A DNA stretch of 64,000 bases from Niveibacterium sp. SC-1 (GTDB lineage Bacteria > Pseudomonadota > Gammaproteobacteria > Burkholderiales > Rhodocyclaceae): assembly GCF_038235435.1 (NCBI RefSeq), contig NZ_CP151275.1:2666001-2730000 (forward strand), read 5' to 3'. This document shows positions 45,757-57,469 of this stretch, piece after piece. Below the pieces are notes generated by a model. The model ran no database searches. It saw only the letters and a program-made list of their open reading frames with translations, and was not told the origin of the DNA. A program made the position numbers and the translations under genes. Positions within the stretch are counted from its first letter, which is position 1, and each line of letters starts with the position of its first letter.

Positions 45757-47315
45757 TAGCGAATGATGTCGTAGGAGTAGTCGGTCTTTCCGGGAACGAT
45801 GGTGTTGGCGTCCAGCGTCTCGAAGTACTCGTCGAGCAGATCCACCAGCACCCGCATCGCGCCCTCGTAGCCCCAGATCGGGCGCACGTGGTAGTGATGG
45901 CGGTCGAAGATCGGGAAGACCATGCGGATGAGCGGTGTTCCGGTGTCGCGCTCCAGGTACTTGCCGTAGGTGTTTCCGATGAGGAAGTCCACCGGCTCGG
46001 TGTAGAGCAGCGAACGCATATGCCAGAGGTCGCGCTTCGGATAAGTCTTGCAACCGGCGCCGAAGGGCGAGGCATCGAAGAGCGCCTGGGTCTTCTCGGC
46101 CCAGACCGAGTCGCCGTTGGTGGAGAGCACGTGGGCCGGCTCGGCGCCGAGCTCAAGCAGGAAGCCGGTCATGCCAAGCAGGAAGTCCGGGTCGCCATAG
46201 AGCGCAAAGCGTTTGCCGTGCAGGTGCGATTGCGAGTCGGCCATCGCATCGACGAGCAGACCGCGCTCGCGTTCGAGCTGGGCCGGAATCGGCTTGCCGG
46301 TGAGGCGCGAGATTGCCTGCAGGAAGCGGTCAGTGCCGGCGACACCGATCGGGCTGTTCAGGCGCACGACTTCCTGGCCGTGTTCCTCGATGAACTTGGC
46401 GGTCTTCTCGCAACAGAACTCCTGGAAGACGATCGTCGCCTTGGCATTGATCGCCTTCTCCACGGTCTCCTTGGTGGTACCGCCTTCATACATGCGGAAT
46501 TCGCCATCGGTGGGCGTGTTCCAGGAACCGGAGGGATCGCACAAGACGTTGTAGTCGACCTCGAAGAGATCGAGGATGCGTTTGATCTCCTTCATGTTGC
46601 CGACCACGAAACCGTCGAAGCCACCGATGAAGTTGATGGATTCGTCGGCCACGCGCTCCAGCTTGGCCGTGGTGTCGGCCTTGCCGTCCCAGAAGTGCTT
46701 GAGCACGCCCAACAGCGCGTTGTCGTAGCCGGTGATGTGGCTGCCGACGAAGGCCGGGGTGTGCGCGAAGGGCACGTCGAACTCGGACGGCACGCTGCCC
46801 TTTTCCTTCGCGGTCTTGATGAAGGCGTTGAGATCGTCACCGATCACCTCGGCCATGCAGGTGGTCGACACTGCGATCATCTCGGGCTTGTACAGGTTGT
46901 AGGTGTTCGCCAGGCCGTCGATCATGTTGTTGAGACCGCCGAACACCGCGGCGTCCTCGGTCATCGAGGAGCTGACGCAGGAGGTCGGCTCCTTGAAGTG
47001 GCGCGAGAAATGCGAGCGGTAGTAGGCCACGCAACCCTGCGAGCCATGCACGAAGGACAAGGTTTTGTGAAACCCATTGGCGACGAACACCGCGCCGAGC
47101 GGCTGGCAGGCTTTGGCCGGATTGACGGTGAGATTCTGGCGCGCGAAGTTCTTTTCCTTGTACTCCTCGGTCTTGGTCCATTGGATGATTTCCTGGACCT
47201 TCGCATCGGAGTGGTTGTATTCGAAGTCCTTCTTCTTGTTCGCGAGCATGTCCTGGTATTCGGGCTCGCGGAACAGGTGTTCGTGGTCGATGACCTTGCT
47301 TGCAGATTGAGGCAT
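45756..47315 (-). CDS. nifK: Nitrogenase MoFe protein beta subunit NifK
   Basis: A 519-residue subunit of the alpha2-beta2 MoFe protein. P-cluster ligands are at Cys70 (AKACQPLG), Cys95 (SQGCVAYY) and Cys153 (STTCMAEV), the same numbers as in Azotobacter vinelandii. Other conserved parts are [38 protein letters not shown] and [31 protein letters not shown]. It is 68 bases downstream of nifD, with a strong hairpin in the gap. All key residues are intact. Confidence 0.98.
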   Translation of the reverse strand: MPQSASKVIDHEHLFREPEYQDMLANKKKDFEYNHSDAKVQEIIQWTKTEEYKEKNFARQNLTVNPAKACQPLGAVFVANGFHKTLSFVHGSQGCVAYYRSHFSRHFKEPTSCVSSSMTEDAAVFGGLNNMIDGLANTYNLYKPEMIAVSTTCMAEVIGDDLNAFIKTAKEKGSVPSEFDVPFAHTPAFVGSHITGYDNALLGVLKHFWDGKADTTAKLERVADESINFIGGFDGFVVGNMKEIKRILDLFEVDYNVLCDPSGSWNTPTDGEFRMYEGGTTKETVEKAINAKATIVFQEFCCEKTAKFIEEHGQEVVRLNSPIGVAGTDRFLQAISRLTGKPIPAQLERERGLLVDAMADSQSHLHGKRFALYGDPDFLLGMTGFLLELGAEPAHVLSTNGDSVWAEKTQALFDASPFGAGCKTYPKRDLWHMRSLLYTEPVDFLIGNTYGKYLERDTGTPLIRMVFPIFDRHHYHVRPIWGYEGAMRVLVDLLDEYFETLDANTIVPGKTDYSYDIIR

Positions 47316-47346
47316 GGCGGTTCTCCTGAATTCGGGTTGGGCGGAC

Positions 47347-47372
47347 GCGGCGGCCGTTGGAACGGCCGCCGC
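47347..47372 (-). repeat. Perfect hairpin between nifD and nifK
   Basis: GCGGCGGCCGTT, a GG centre, and AACGGCCGCCGC make a perfect 12-base stem in the 68-base nifD-nifK gap. It lacks a T-run, so it is more likely an mRNA processing or stabilising structure than a terminator. It could set the NifD:NifK ratio. Confidence 0.7.
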
Positions 47373-47383
47373 TCACGACCGGA

Positions 47384-48841
47384 TCACTCTTTCCACGGGG
47401 CCTTCGAGAGGGCCCAGATCGGCGAGTTGATCGCCATGTCCATGTCGCGCGCGAAGATCGCGAAACCGTCGTAGCCGTGGTACGGGCCCGAGTAGTCCCA
47501 GCTGTGCATCTGGCGGAAGGGCACGCCCATCTTCTGGAACACGTACTTCTCCTTGATGCCCGAGCCGACCAGATCCGGCTTGACCTTCTCGACGAACTTC
47601 TCGAACTCGTAGCCGGTCACGTCGTCGTAGATCAGCGTGCCGTCCTTCACGTAGTGCGTGGTGCGCTGGTAGTCGTCGTTGTGGCCAAACTCGTAGCCGG
47701 TACCGACCACTTCCATGCCCAGGTCCTCATAGGCGCCAATCACATGGCGCGGACGCAGGCCGCCGACGAAGAGCATCACCTTCTTGCCTTCGAGCCGTGG
47801 GCGGTACTTGTCGATCACCGCCTGCATCAGCGGCTTGTACTTGGCGATCACTTCTTCGGTCTTCGCCTTGATGGCGTCGTCGAAGTGCGAGGCGATCTCG
47901 CGCAGGCTTGCTTCGATCTTGGAGGGGCCGAAGAAGTTGTATTCCACCCAGGGAATGCCGTACTTCTCTTCCATGTGCCGGCTGATGTAGTTCATCGAGC
48001 GGTAGCAGTGCAGCACGTTGAGCTTGGCCTTGGGCGTGTTCTCCAGCTCGGCGATGGTGCCGTCGCCGGACCATTGGGCGATCACGCGCAGGCCCATCTC
48101 TTCGAGCAGGATGCGCGAAGACCAGGCGTCACCCCCGATGTTGTAGTCGCCGATGATCGCCACGTCGTAGGGCGTGGCGACGAAGTCCGGGCGCTTGTTG
48201 GGGTCGGTCTTGTCGAAGACCCAGTCCCGCACCGCGTCGTTGGCGATGTGGTGGCCCAGCGATTGCGACACGCCGCGGAAACCTTCGCAGCGCACCGGCA
48301 CGATCGTGTGGCCGCCGTATTCCTTGCTCTTCTTCTTCGACACCGCCTCGATGTCGTCGCCGATCAGCCCGATCGGGCACTCGGACTGCACCGTGATGCC
48401 CTTGTTGAGCGGGAAGAGTTGCTGGATCTCGTCCATGATCGCTTCGAGCTTCTTGTCGCCGCCGAAGACGATGTCCTTCTCCTGGAAGTCAGAGGTGAAT
48501 TGCATGGTCACGAAGGTGTCCACGCCGGTCATCCCGATGTAGTAGTTTCGGCGCGCCGCCCAGGAGTACTGGCCGCAACCCACCGGACCGTGCGAGATAT
48601 GCACCATGTCCTTGATCGGCCCCCACACCACGCCCTTGGAGCCGGCGTAGGCACAGCCGCGAATCGTCATCACGCCAGGCAAGGACTTGATGTTCGACTT
48701 CACGCCGCAGTCCGGCTTGCCTTCTTCATGCACGTTCAGGTGTTTGGCGCGCTTCTTGGCCGTCTTTTCAGGATAGGCCTTCAGCACCTCTTCGATAAGG
48801 GCCGCGTTCTGCGCCTTCTTCTCTTCAATCGTCATGCTCAT
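47384..48841 (-). CDS. nifD: Nitrogenase MoFe protein alpha subunit NifD
   Basis: A 485-residue subunit holding the FeMo-cofactor. P-cluster Cys are in [18 protein letters not shown] and [11 protein letters not shown]. The cofactor Cys is in [11 protein letters not shown] and the cofactor His in [37 protein letters not shown] is invariant in NifD. The ATG at MSMTIEEKK was chosen; the next Met two codons later has better spacing to GGAA, and both are possible. The gap to nifH is 98 bases and holds a hairpin. Confidence 0.98.
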   Translation of the reverse strand: MSMTIEEKKAQNAALIEEVLKAYPEKTAKKRAKHLNVHEEGKPDCGVKSNIKSLPGVMTIRGCAYAGSKGVVWGPIKDMVHISHGPVGCGQYSWAARRNYYIGMTGVDTFVTMQFTSDFQEKDIVFGGDKKLEAIMDEIQQLFPLNKGITVQSECPIGLIGDDIEAVSKKKSKEYGGHTIVPVRCEGFRGVSQSLGHHIANDAVRDWVFDKTDPNKRPDFVATPYDVAIIGDYNIGGDAWSSRILLEEMGLRVIAQWSGDGTIAELENTPKAKLNVLHCYRSMNYISRHMEEKYGIPWVEYNFFGPSKIEASLREIASHFDDAIKAKTEEVIAKYKPLMQAVIDKYRPRLEGKKVMLFVGGLRPRHVIGAYEDLGMEVVGTGYEFGHNDDYQRTTHYVKDGTLIYDDVTGYEFEKFVEKVKPDLVGSGIKEKYVFQKMGVPFRQMHSWDYSGPYHGYDGFAIFARDMDMAINSPIWALSKAPWKE

Positions 48842-48878
48842 TTCCAAGTCTCCAGTGCGTATTCGAGAGCGGAGGGAG

Positions 48879-48919
48879 GAGAGCCGGATGGCTGGCGAGG
48901 CAAGAGCCAGCCGGCTCTC
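48879..48919 (-). repeat. Hairpin between nifH and nifD
   Basis: GAGAGCCGG pairs with CCGGCTCTC, and an inner TGGCT/AGCCA stem extends it around a ~11-base loop. It lies in the nifH-nifD gap without a T-run. Such a structure could stabilise the nifH end of the mRNA, consistent with the known need for more NifH than NifDK. Confidence 0.6.
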
Positions 48920-48939
48920 GACCCTCGACTCTCGGGTTC

Positions 48940-50752
<1,813 letters not shown>

Positions 50753-50769
<17 letters not shown>

Positions 50770-51349
50770 GACTGCATTCGCCCCGCTTGACCGGGACGGT
50801 CGCCTGCTCAACGCTGTCTTCAAGGGCGCCACTGCGGTCAAGGGGCGCTTCGGCTTCCGCGGCGATATTGCGATCGAGTTCCAGCAGCAGCTCGCCGACG
50901 AGAAGCGGCCGCCGGACAAGAGCTGTGAACAGGTCATTGCGGCGGCCAACGAGGGGGAGACGCACTTTTCCTTCTTCGCCGGGTTCCTGCTTTCCTTCGG
51001 CTACATCCGGCAGCTCGCCGAAGTGCTCGGCGAAGCACTCTCGCCCTCCGGCAAATACATCCTGTACTGCGACAACATCGATCTGGCGAAGCGCTTCGTC
51101 ATCGAATACGGGGGCGCCACCTTCTACATCCTGCCCATCGACGAAGCCACGGTGTACAACGAACTCCTGGAGCTGCTCTACCTGGAGAAGACCGAGCTCA
51201 AGAAGCTCGACACGGGCGGCAAGATCGACGCAGTCGTCAATGCGGGCATCACATTCGTAGGCGACAGGAAGTTCATCAAGAGCACGTACGAGGAGCTGCT
51301 GGCCACGATGGGCCCGGTGCGAAACCCGTACGAGAACCGTCCGGTTTGA
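50753..51349 (+). CDS. Conserved-looking hypothetical protein between globin and draT
   Basis: A 198-residue soluble protein I do not recognise. It starts MSTIDKTAFAPLDRDGRLLNAVFKGATAVKGR and has EGETHFSFFAGFLLSFGYIRQLAEVL and KYILYCDNIDLAKRFVIEYGGATFYILPIDEAT. No signal peptide and no cysteine-rich motif were seen. It overlaps the globin gene by 17 bases and ends 57 bases before the chosen draT start, so it belongs to the same operon. Its place between an oxygen-binding protein and DraT makes a role in nitrogenase protection or switching plausible. Confidence 0.75.
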
Positions 51350-51405
51350 AGCGCGAAGCGGCGTCCCCCCGGGCGGGAAGGACGCCGCCGCTTGACTCGA
51401 CTCGC

Positions 51406-52236
51406 ATGGTCCTCCACGACGACGCAGTGCCGCGTGAGCACCAGCCCAGCCGCTGGTACTCCACCAACCTGGTGGGAGTGCCGGCTGAGATTCTGGGCTC
51501 GGTGGCCTTCAACGCGTATCCGCAGGCCATGCACGTCGCAGGTACGCGCGAGGCCAACGCCGGGCTGTTCCGCCTGCTGGATGCGGCGCGCGACCAGGCG
51601 GATGCGGCGGATCGTTTTGCCCATTACATGGACGCCGTGTTCGGCCTGGAGAAACCGGACCCCGGTTTGCCGCGCCCGCGGGAACGCCGCTTCCGCGCGA
51701 GCTACCTCAAGCTCCTGCAGGGCTGGGGCTTTGATGCCAACAGTCCGCAAGGCGCCGTGCTCAAGGGCTGGGTGGAGAGCCGCTTTGGTCTGACACCCTA
51801 CTTCCACAAGGCGCCGCTCGAACGCTATCCCTCGCCAGCCTGGACGAACTATCTCGAAGAGAAGTTCGGCAGTCGCTTCCACAACAACTGCATCAACATG
51901 CAGCTCGATGTGCTCTACGAGTTCTGCCAGTGGAGCCGTGCCCGCTTCGGCCATCCGCCATCGCAGACACTCTGGCGCGGCACCAACAAGCTTGAAGAAC
52001 AGATTCTCGAAGGCAGCCTGCGCGACCGTCGCTGCACGATGCGACTCAATAACCTCGTCTCGTTCAGCCTCAGTGCCGAACGCGCTGGCGAGTTCGGCGA
52101 CTGGGTACTGAAAGCCGAGATACCAGGCAGCAAAATGCTCTTCTTCCCGGGCCTGCTCAACGACGCAGTCCTCAACGCCGAGGGCGAAGTCCTGGTGATT
52201 GGCGGCGCCTATGTTGTCGAGATCCGCTATGGCTGA
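51406..52236 (+). CDS. draT: NAD+-dinitrogen-reductase ADP-ribosyltransferase DraT
   Basis: A 276-residue cytoplasmic enzyme that transfers ADP-ribose from NAD+ to the NifH arginine (Arg102 here) after ammonium or dark/energy shift, switching nitrogenase off. Family segments: SRWYSTNLVGVPAEILGSVAFNAYPQ, HYMDAVFGLEKP, RASYLKLLQGWGFDANSPQGAVLKGWVESRFGL, and QTLWRGTN. The ATG has no strong ribosome site; an in-frame TTG overlapping the previous stop (51346) is the alternative. It overlaps draG by 8 bases. Confidence 0.94.
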   Translation: MVLHDDAVPREHQPSRWYSTNLVGVPAEILGSVAFNAYPQAMHVAGTREANAGLFRLLDAARDQADAADRFAHYMDAVFGLEKPDPGLPRPRERRFRASYLKLLQGWGFDANSPQGAVLKGWVESRFGLTPYFHKAPLERYPSPAWTNYLEEKFGSRFHNNCINMQLDVLYEFCQWSRARFGHPPSQTLWRGTNKLEEQILEGSLRDRRCTMRLNNLVSFSLSAERAGEFGDWVLKAEIPGSKMLFFPGLLNDAVLNAEGEVLVIGGAYVVEIRYG

Positions 52237-53179
52237 AGGCACGCGCGACGAGCCGGGTTTCACAGCCGACGGCCGCCCCGTTCCGACTCTGCTCGATCGC
52301 GCGCTCGGCGCCTATCTCGGACTCGCGATCGGTGACGCCCTGGGCGCCACCGTGGAATTCATGATGCCGCGCGAGATCGCGACCAACATCGGCCTGCATG
52401 ACACCTTGAGTGGCGGCGGATGGCTGCGTCTGAAGCCCGGTCAGGTCACCGACGACACGACGATGAGTCTCGCCTTGGGAGACGCCATCGTCGGTGCGCG
52501 CGGCTGGGATCTGCGCGAGGTCGCCGAACACTACGCCCGCTGGCTGCGTGCGATGCCGGTCGACTGCGGCCACACCTGCCGCCGCGGCATCCGCCGCTAC
52601 CTCAGCGACGGCAGTCTCCAGGGCGCGTTCCATGATGGCGACGCGGGCAACGGCGCGGCCATGCGCAATCTGCCCGTCGTGCTGGCCTTCCATCGCGACA
52701 CGGAGTTGCTCGAGCGCTACAGCCTGGAACAAGGTCGGATTACCCATCACCATCCGCTCTCCGACCAGGCCAACCTTACCCTCGCGCGCATGACGGCTTG
52801 CCTGCTGAAAGGCGAACCCGCGAGCGTGGCGCTGCAGCTCGCGCAAGACCTCGTGCGACGCGAGCCGCGCTTCGCCTTCGAACACTACCGCGGACCCGCT
52901 ACCGGTTATGTGGTCGACACCCTGCGCACCGTGCTATTTCACTTCTTCGACGCCCGCGATTTTGAGCAGACGCTGATCGCCGTGGTGAATCGCGGCGAGG
53001 ATGCCGATACCACCGGCGCGATCGCCGGCATGCTGGCCGGTGCCTGCTACGGGCAACAAGCACTACCGCGACGCTGGGTCCGCAAACTTGACCCCATCAT
53101 CCGTCACCGTATCGAGGTCCAGGTCCGGCAACTGTTGTCGCTCCCGACAGCGATGCGATCGATCCGGCCCGGCCCTTGA
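52229..53179 (+). CDS. draG: Dinitrogenase reductase activating glycohydrolase DraG
   Basis: A 316-residue dinuclear-metal ADP-ribosylglycohydrolase that removes ADP-ribose from NifH. Metal motifs: GLAIGDALGATVEFM, GQVTDDTTMSLALGD (Asp-Asp-Thr), and NRGEDADTTGAIAGMLAGACYG (Asp-x-Asp-Thr-Thr). GDAGNGAAMRNLPVVLAF and HHHPLSDQAN are also typical. It overlaps draT by 8 bases, so the two opposing enzymes are made together. No PII gene is in the window. Confidence 0.95.
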   Translation: MAEGTRDEPGFTADGRPVPTLLDRALGAYLGLAIGDALGATVEFMMPREIATNIGLHDTLSGGGWLRLKPGQVTDDTTMSLALGDAIVGARGWDLREVAEHYARWLRAMPVDCGHTCRRGIRRYLSDGSLQGAFHDGDAGNGAAMRNLPVVLAFHRDTELLERYSLEQGRITHHHPLSDQANLTLARMTACLLKGEPASVALQLAQDLVRREPRFAFEHYRGPATGYVVDTLRTVLFHFFDARDFEQTLIAVVNRGEDADTTGAIAGMLAGACYGQQALPRRWVRKLDPIIRHRIEVQVRQLLSLPTAMRSIRPGP

Positions 53180-53465
53180 CGACTGCCCGCTGAAGCAGTC
53201 TCCTTGGGTCGCCAGGCCCCGAACACGCGCCCGCTGATGAAAGCAATCTACTGACACCGGGGACTGCCACGATTGTTTGCACTTGGCCGCACTGCGCTCC
53301 ACGAGTGGGCCAAGCCGGTGCAAGCCAAGCTTCGACGGCCGTCCGCTGCACGCCCATGTCCCGGGGGTTCAAACTCCGACCCGTGACACAGCCCTCGGAG
53401 CACACTGGCCTGCTCGCCGCCGCGTTATCCTGCGCCCGGTTCCCTCACAGGACTCAGGATCCTGC

Positions 53466-55184
53466 ATGCCGATCAGCGAGCGCGAGACACAGGCCCGAGC
53501 CAGGCGCTGGCTCAATGAAGTCTGCCGCCATCTTTCCGGGCGCGGCCTGGAACATGCCCGGCTGCTGCTGGGCACGGACGCGCAATCCTGGCAGGCCGAC
53601 TGGAACGCGGCAGGCGCGGCAGCCCCGGCGCCCCTCGGCACTTTCGCCCGCGAGGTCCAGCGCCCTGACACCGCCGCCCAGCAGCAGCTCTTCCAGGGTG
53701 ATGACGGCCTGCCGCACCTGTTGGTGGGGCTTCCCCTGTCCCGTTCCGCGGGGACGGAGATCAGTCTGGTGCTGATGTTGCCGGCCAGCGCCCAGGGCGA
53801 TGTCCCGGTGCTGACCGCTTACCTCCACAACGCCTTCGCCTGGCTCAGGCTGTGGCTCGCCGAGCTGCCGGAGGCGCGCCTGGCCAGCCAGTTCTGCAAT
53901 GCGCTGGCGCAGCAGCTGCCGGCCGCGTCGGACGCCGTCACGCTACCCCCCGTTCTCGCGCAGTGCAGCCAACACTGGCAGCAGGCCCTGATCTGCCTGG
54001 TGTGGCGCGACGCGTCCGGCGAGCTGGCCTGCGCGAGCTCTGATCCCGAACGCCTTGCCGGCCTGCGCGACAGCCTCCTGTTGTGCTGGGACAGTCTCTT
54101 GCCCGGCTGGCAGGCCGAGGCTGCCTGCAGCTGGCCCCCCTCCCCCGGTCAGCAGCAGCCGACCCAAGCCTTGCAACAACTCGCCCGTCAGGCGGGCCAG
54201 GGCGCGTGCTCGGCCTGGGTGCGCGGCCGCGCCGGTCAGCCCCTGGCCGTATTGCTGTGCCTCGGCGAACAGGTCATGGCCCGCGCCGGCGAGGCCGAAT
54301 GGGTCTTGCTCGCACTTTCGCAGGGGCTTGCGGCACCGGTCGAGGACGCTCGCGGGACCGGGCGGAGCCACTGGCAAAAGCCACTGCTCTGGTCGGGCGT
54401 CGCCGCCCTGGCTTTGGTGGCGCTGGCTTGGCCCTGGCCGCATCGCCTGCATGAGGCGGGGCGGCTGGCGGGCAGTACGGAGCGCGTCGTGGTCAGTACG
54501 CAGGCCGGTTATCTGGCCGAGGTTCGCGTGCGACCCGGCGATGCCGTCAAGGCGGGCCAGTTGTTGGCGCGCCTTGACGACCAGAGCCTGCACCAGGAGC
54601 TCGCGCGCTGGGAGGCCGAGGTCAGCCGCCACGAAACCCGCTATCTGCAAGCCATGGCGCAGCGCGAGGTGACCGAGGCCGCAGCCGTCCAGGGCGAGCT
54701 GCAGGAAGCCCGCGCCCAGGCCGAGCTGGCTCGCCTGCGTCTGGCGCAAGCCAGCCTGCAGGCGCCCATCGATGGCGTGGTGGTCAGCGGGGATCTGGAC
54801 CGCGCGGTTGGCACGGCCGTGGCCGAGGGCGAGGCCTTGATGCGGATCGCACCGCCCGGCAGCTACCGCGTGCTGTTCGACGTGGATGAGGACCAGGCCC
54901 GGCTGCTGCACGCGGGTCAGGCCGGCGAACTGCGGCCCAGCGCGACGCCAGGCGAGCGCTACCCGCTGCAGGTGGCGCGCGTGGCGCCCCTTGCCCGCGT
55001 GGTGGAGGGGCGAAACCGTGTCGAGGTGGAAGCCCGTGTGCCGGGAACCGCGCCTGCCCTGAAACCGGGGCAAGGCGTCACGGTCTCGGTGGAACTGGAG
55101 CAACGCAGCGGCGCCTGGTTGGTCTGGGACGGCCTGCGTCGCGAGATCCAGCGCCTGTGGTGGCGTTCAGGGGTGGGCGGTTGA
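53466..55184 (+). CDS. HlyD-type membrane adaptor with large N-terminal domain
   Basis: A 572-residue protein. The first ~300 residues are soluble and helical, with two GAF-like half units suggested by the order (ALICLVWRDASGELACASSDPERLAGL), but I cannot confirm the fold. A transmembrane helix at ~303-325 (LLWSGVAALALVALAWPW) leads into a barrel-sandwich lipoyl domain (VVVSTQAGYLAEVRVRPGDAVKAGQLLARLDD), an alpha hairpin and its second half (ASLQAPIDGVVVSGDLDRAVGTAV), then a beta-barrel. This is the HlyD/RND adaptor layout. It starts a four-gene run; the next start overlaps its stop (TTGA). Confidence 0.8.
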   Translation: MPISERETQARARRWLNEVCRHLSGRGLEHARLLLGTDAQSWQADWNAAGAAAPAPLGTFAREVQRPDTAAQQQLFQGDDGLPHLLVGLPLSRSAGTEISLVLMLPASAQGDVPVLTAYLHNAFAWLRLWLAELPEARLASQFCNALAQQLPAASDAVTLPPVLAQCSQHWQQALICLVWRDASGELACASSDPERLAGLRDSLLLCWDSLLPGWQAEAACSWPPSPGQQQPTQALQQLARQAGQGACSAWVRGRAGQPLAVLLCLGEQVMARAGEAEWVLLALSQGLAAPVEDARGTGRSHWQKPLLWSGVAALALVALAWPWPHRLHEAGRLAGSTERVVVSTQAGYLAEVRVRPGDAVKAGQLLARLDDQSLHQELARWEAEVSRHETRYLQAMAQREVTEAAAVQGELQEARAQAELARLRLAQASLQAPIDGVVVSGDLDRAVGTAVAEGEALMRIAPPGSYRVLFDVDEDQARLLHAGQAGELRPSATPGERYPLQVARVAPLARVVEGRNRVEVEARVPGTAPALKPGQGVTVSVELEQRSGAWLVWDGLRREIQRLWWRSGVGG

Positions 55185-57313
55185 GCACGAGCTGGACCCG
55201 CTTCGCCGGACTTTGCCCGAGCCTGCGTCCGCGCCTGCAGGTCAGTGTGCAACGCCATCGCGGCCACACCGAATACGTGCTGCACGACCCCGTCAGCAGC
55301 CACAGCCTGCGCCTTTCCTCCCTCGCTTACCGCTTCGTGTCGCGGCTGAACGGGCACCAGAGCGTGGCCCGGATCGCCGAACTGGTCGCGGCGGAGGCGC
55401 CCCAGGTCAGCCCCGGGCATGAACTCCTGCCCGAACAGGTCGCCGACCTGCTGGGCCTCTTGCGCAGTCACGACCTGGTCGAACGTTGGGGGGACGACGC
55501 CGTCGACGAACTCTTCAGTGGCATGCGGCCTGCCGCCCCGATGCCTGCTGCGCGACGCAACCCGCTGTACCTTCAGATCCCCTTGTTTGATGCTGCGCCG
55601 GTGGTCGAGCGCATCTATCAGCGTCTGCGCCCGCTATGGGGGCCGGCGATCGCCTGGGTGTGGCTCGCACTGGTGATCCTCGCTGCGCTGCTGGCCCTGC
55701 GCTGGGCCAGCGAGCTGGCTGACTATGCGCGCGTCAAGGCCAGCCAGCGCGGTTTCCTGGTGCTGACCTGGCTGGCCTATCCCCTGCTCAAGTTCACCCA
55801 CGAGCTGGCCCACGGCTTGATGCTGCGGCACCTGGGCGGCCGCCCCGGTCGGTTGGGGCTGAGCCTGATCGTGCTGACGCCGGTGCCCCATCTCGACGCT
55901 TCCGACAGCGCCCGCTTCGCCTCGCGCCGCCACCGGGCACTGGTGGCGGCAGCCGGTATCGCCTGCGAACTCGCCTGGGCGGCGCTCGCCTTGCTGGGCT
56001 GGCTGCTGCTGCCGGAGGGCTGGTTGCGTGAAGCCTGCCTCGCCGTGATGCTGATCGGCGGCGTGAGCACCCTGCTGGTCAACGGCAACCCCTTGCTGCG
56101 CTACGACGGCTACTACCTCTTCAGCGATCTGCTGGATCTGCCCAACCTGGCCAGCCGGGCGCAACAACTGCGCCGCCAGTGGCTGGAGCGCCACCTGCTG
56201 GGCCTGGCGCCTGCGCACGTTGTGCCGATGGTCCAGGGCGAATATGGCTGGCTGCTGGCCTACGCCATCGCCAGTCCGCTCTACCGCGTGCTACTCCTGG
56301 GCACCATGGTGTTTGTACTGGCCGCGCACTGGCCCGGCCTCGCGGCCCTGTTCGCGCTGCTCATGCTCGCGGGGGTGTCGCGAAGCTGGTGGCGGGTGTG
56401 GCGCAGCTTCGCAACGCAGCCGCGCTACGCAAGCGTGGCCCGACGCGCCCGCGCCGGCTGGGCCCTGCTGCCCCTGTTGCTGCTGGCGGGCCTGGCGTTC
56501 TTGCCCCTTCCCCAGGGCGCGGAGACGCTGGGTGTGCTCAGCCTGCCCGAGCAAATGCTGGTGCGTGCTGGCCAGTCGGGCCTGGTGGCCGACCAACCCG
56601 TGCGCGACGGCAGCGCCGTCAAGGCGGGCACCGTGCTGGTCCGCCTGAGCAACCCCGAGCGCGTGCTGGCCCGCGAACGCGCCGAACAGGCGCTGATCCG
56701 GGCCCGGTCGCGGGAGCTCGCGGCCTTGCAGGGCCAGGCTTCGCAGGCCGCCGCCCAGCGCGCAGCGCGCGAACAGGCTGAACTCGACATGAAGCGCGCC
56801 TCCGATGATGAGACCGCACTGGACGTCGTGGCGTCACAGGAGGGCCATATCCGTCTGTGGGGCGATGCCGACTGGGCGGGGCGCTGGGTCAAGCGTGGTG
56901 AATTGCTGGGCTGGGTGGAACAGCCCGGGAGCGTGCCGCGGGTGGTGTTCCTCTTGCCCGCCGAAGTGCTCAGCGAATGGTCGCGTCAAGTCGACAGCCT
57001 GCGTGTGTTGCCGGGCCATTCCGCCGCGGCCCTGCCAGTCAGCCACCTGCGGGTGACCCCGCAGGCCGTGGACCGCCTGCCCTTCGAGCGCCTGGACCAA
57101 CGCAACGGCGGCCCCTTCGCGACGGACCCGGCCCATCCGGACGACGCCATCCCCTTGCAGCCCCTGTTCCGCGTGGAGGCCGATTGCCCCGGCCTTCCCC
57201 TGTTGCAGGGACAAGGGGTCGGCGTGACCCTGAAGCTACAGCCACGGCCGCTGATTCCGCGCCTCTGGCAGGCCTTGCAGCGGCGCTGGCGCGAAGGCCA
57301 GAGCCAGCGCTGA
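55181..57313 (+). CDS. PqqD-M50 metalloprotease-lipoyl fusion membrane protein
   Basis: A 710-residue polytopic protein. Residues ~10-105 look like a PqqD/winged peptide-binding domain (LHDPVSSHSLRLSSLAYRFVSRLNGHQS). Several helices follow; the zinc motif HELAH is at 207-211, and NPLLRYDGYYLFSDLLDLPNL supplies the third metal ligand (Asp309). After another helix cluster a lipoyl/HlyD domain occupies ~435-690 (VRAGQSGLVADQPVRDGSAVKAGTVLVRLSNPE). This matches M50 site-2-protease-like proteins of export loci. The TTG start overlaps the previous stop and has AGGGG before it; a GTG at 55157 is the alternative. Confidence 0.82.
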   Translation: MSTSWTRFAGLCPSLRPRLQVSVQRHRGHTEYVLHDPVSSHSLRLSSLAYRFVSRLNGHQSVARIAELVAAEAPQVSPGHELLPEQVADLLGLLRSHDLVERWGDDAVDELFSGMRPAAPMPAARRNPLYLQIPLFDAAPVVERIYQRLRPLWGPAIAWVWLALVILAALLALRWASELADYARVKASQRGFLVLTWLAYPLLKFTHELAHGLMLRHLGGRPGRLGLSLIVLTPVPHLDASDSARFASRRHRALVAAAGIACELAWAALALLGWLLLPEGWLREACLAVMLIGGVSTLLVNGNPLLRYDGYYLFSDLLDLPNLASRAQQLRRQWLERHLLGLAPAHVVPMVQGEYGWLLAYAIASPLYRVLLLGTMVFVLAAHWPGLAALFALLMLAGVSRSWWRVWRSFATQPRYASVARRARAGWALLPLLLLAGLAFLPLPQGAETLGVLSLPEQMLVRAGQSGLVADQPVRDGSAVKAGTVLVRLSNPERVLARERAEQALIRARSRELAALQGQASQAAAQRAAREQAELDMKRASDDETALDVVASQEGHIRLWGDADWAGRWVKRGELLGWVEQPGSVPRVVFLLPAEVLSEWSRQVDSLRVLPGHSAAALPVSHLRVTPQAVDRLPFERLDQRNGGPFATDPAHPDDAIPLQPLFRVEADCPGLPLLQGQGVGVTLKLQPRPLIPRLWQALQRRWREGQSQR

Positions 57314-57469
57314 GCAGGTGCGCCCGGCAGATCCTGAGGCCGGCCCCTTGCCTGCTCCGAGAGCGATCCGGGGACACATTGTTGCTTCTTGCAAAGACCG
57401 GACCGGACCCCCTTTCGTTTTCGAGCGGCAGGCCGTCAACTCTCGGTAAGGGATAAACAGGGGATAGGT

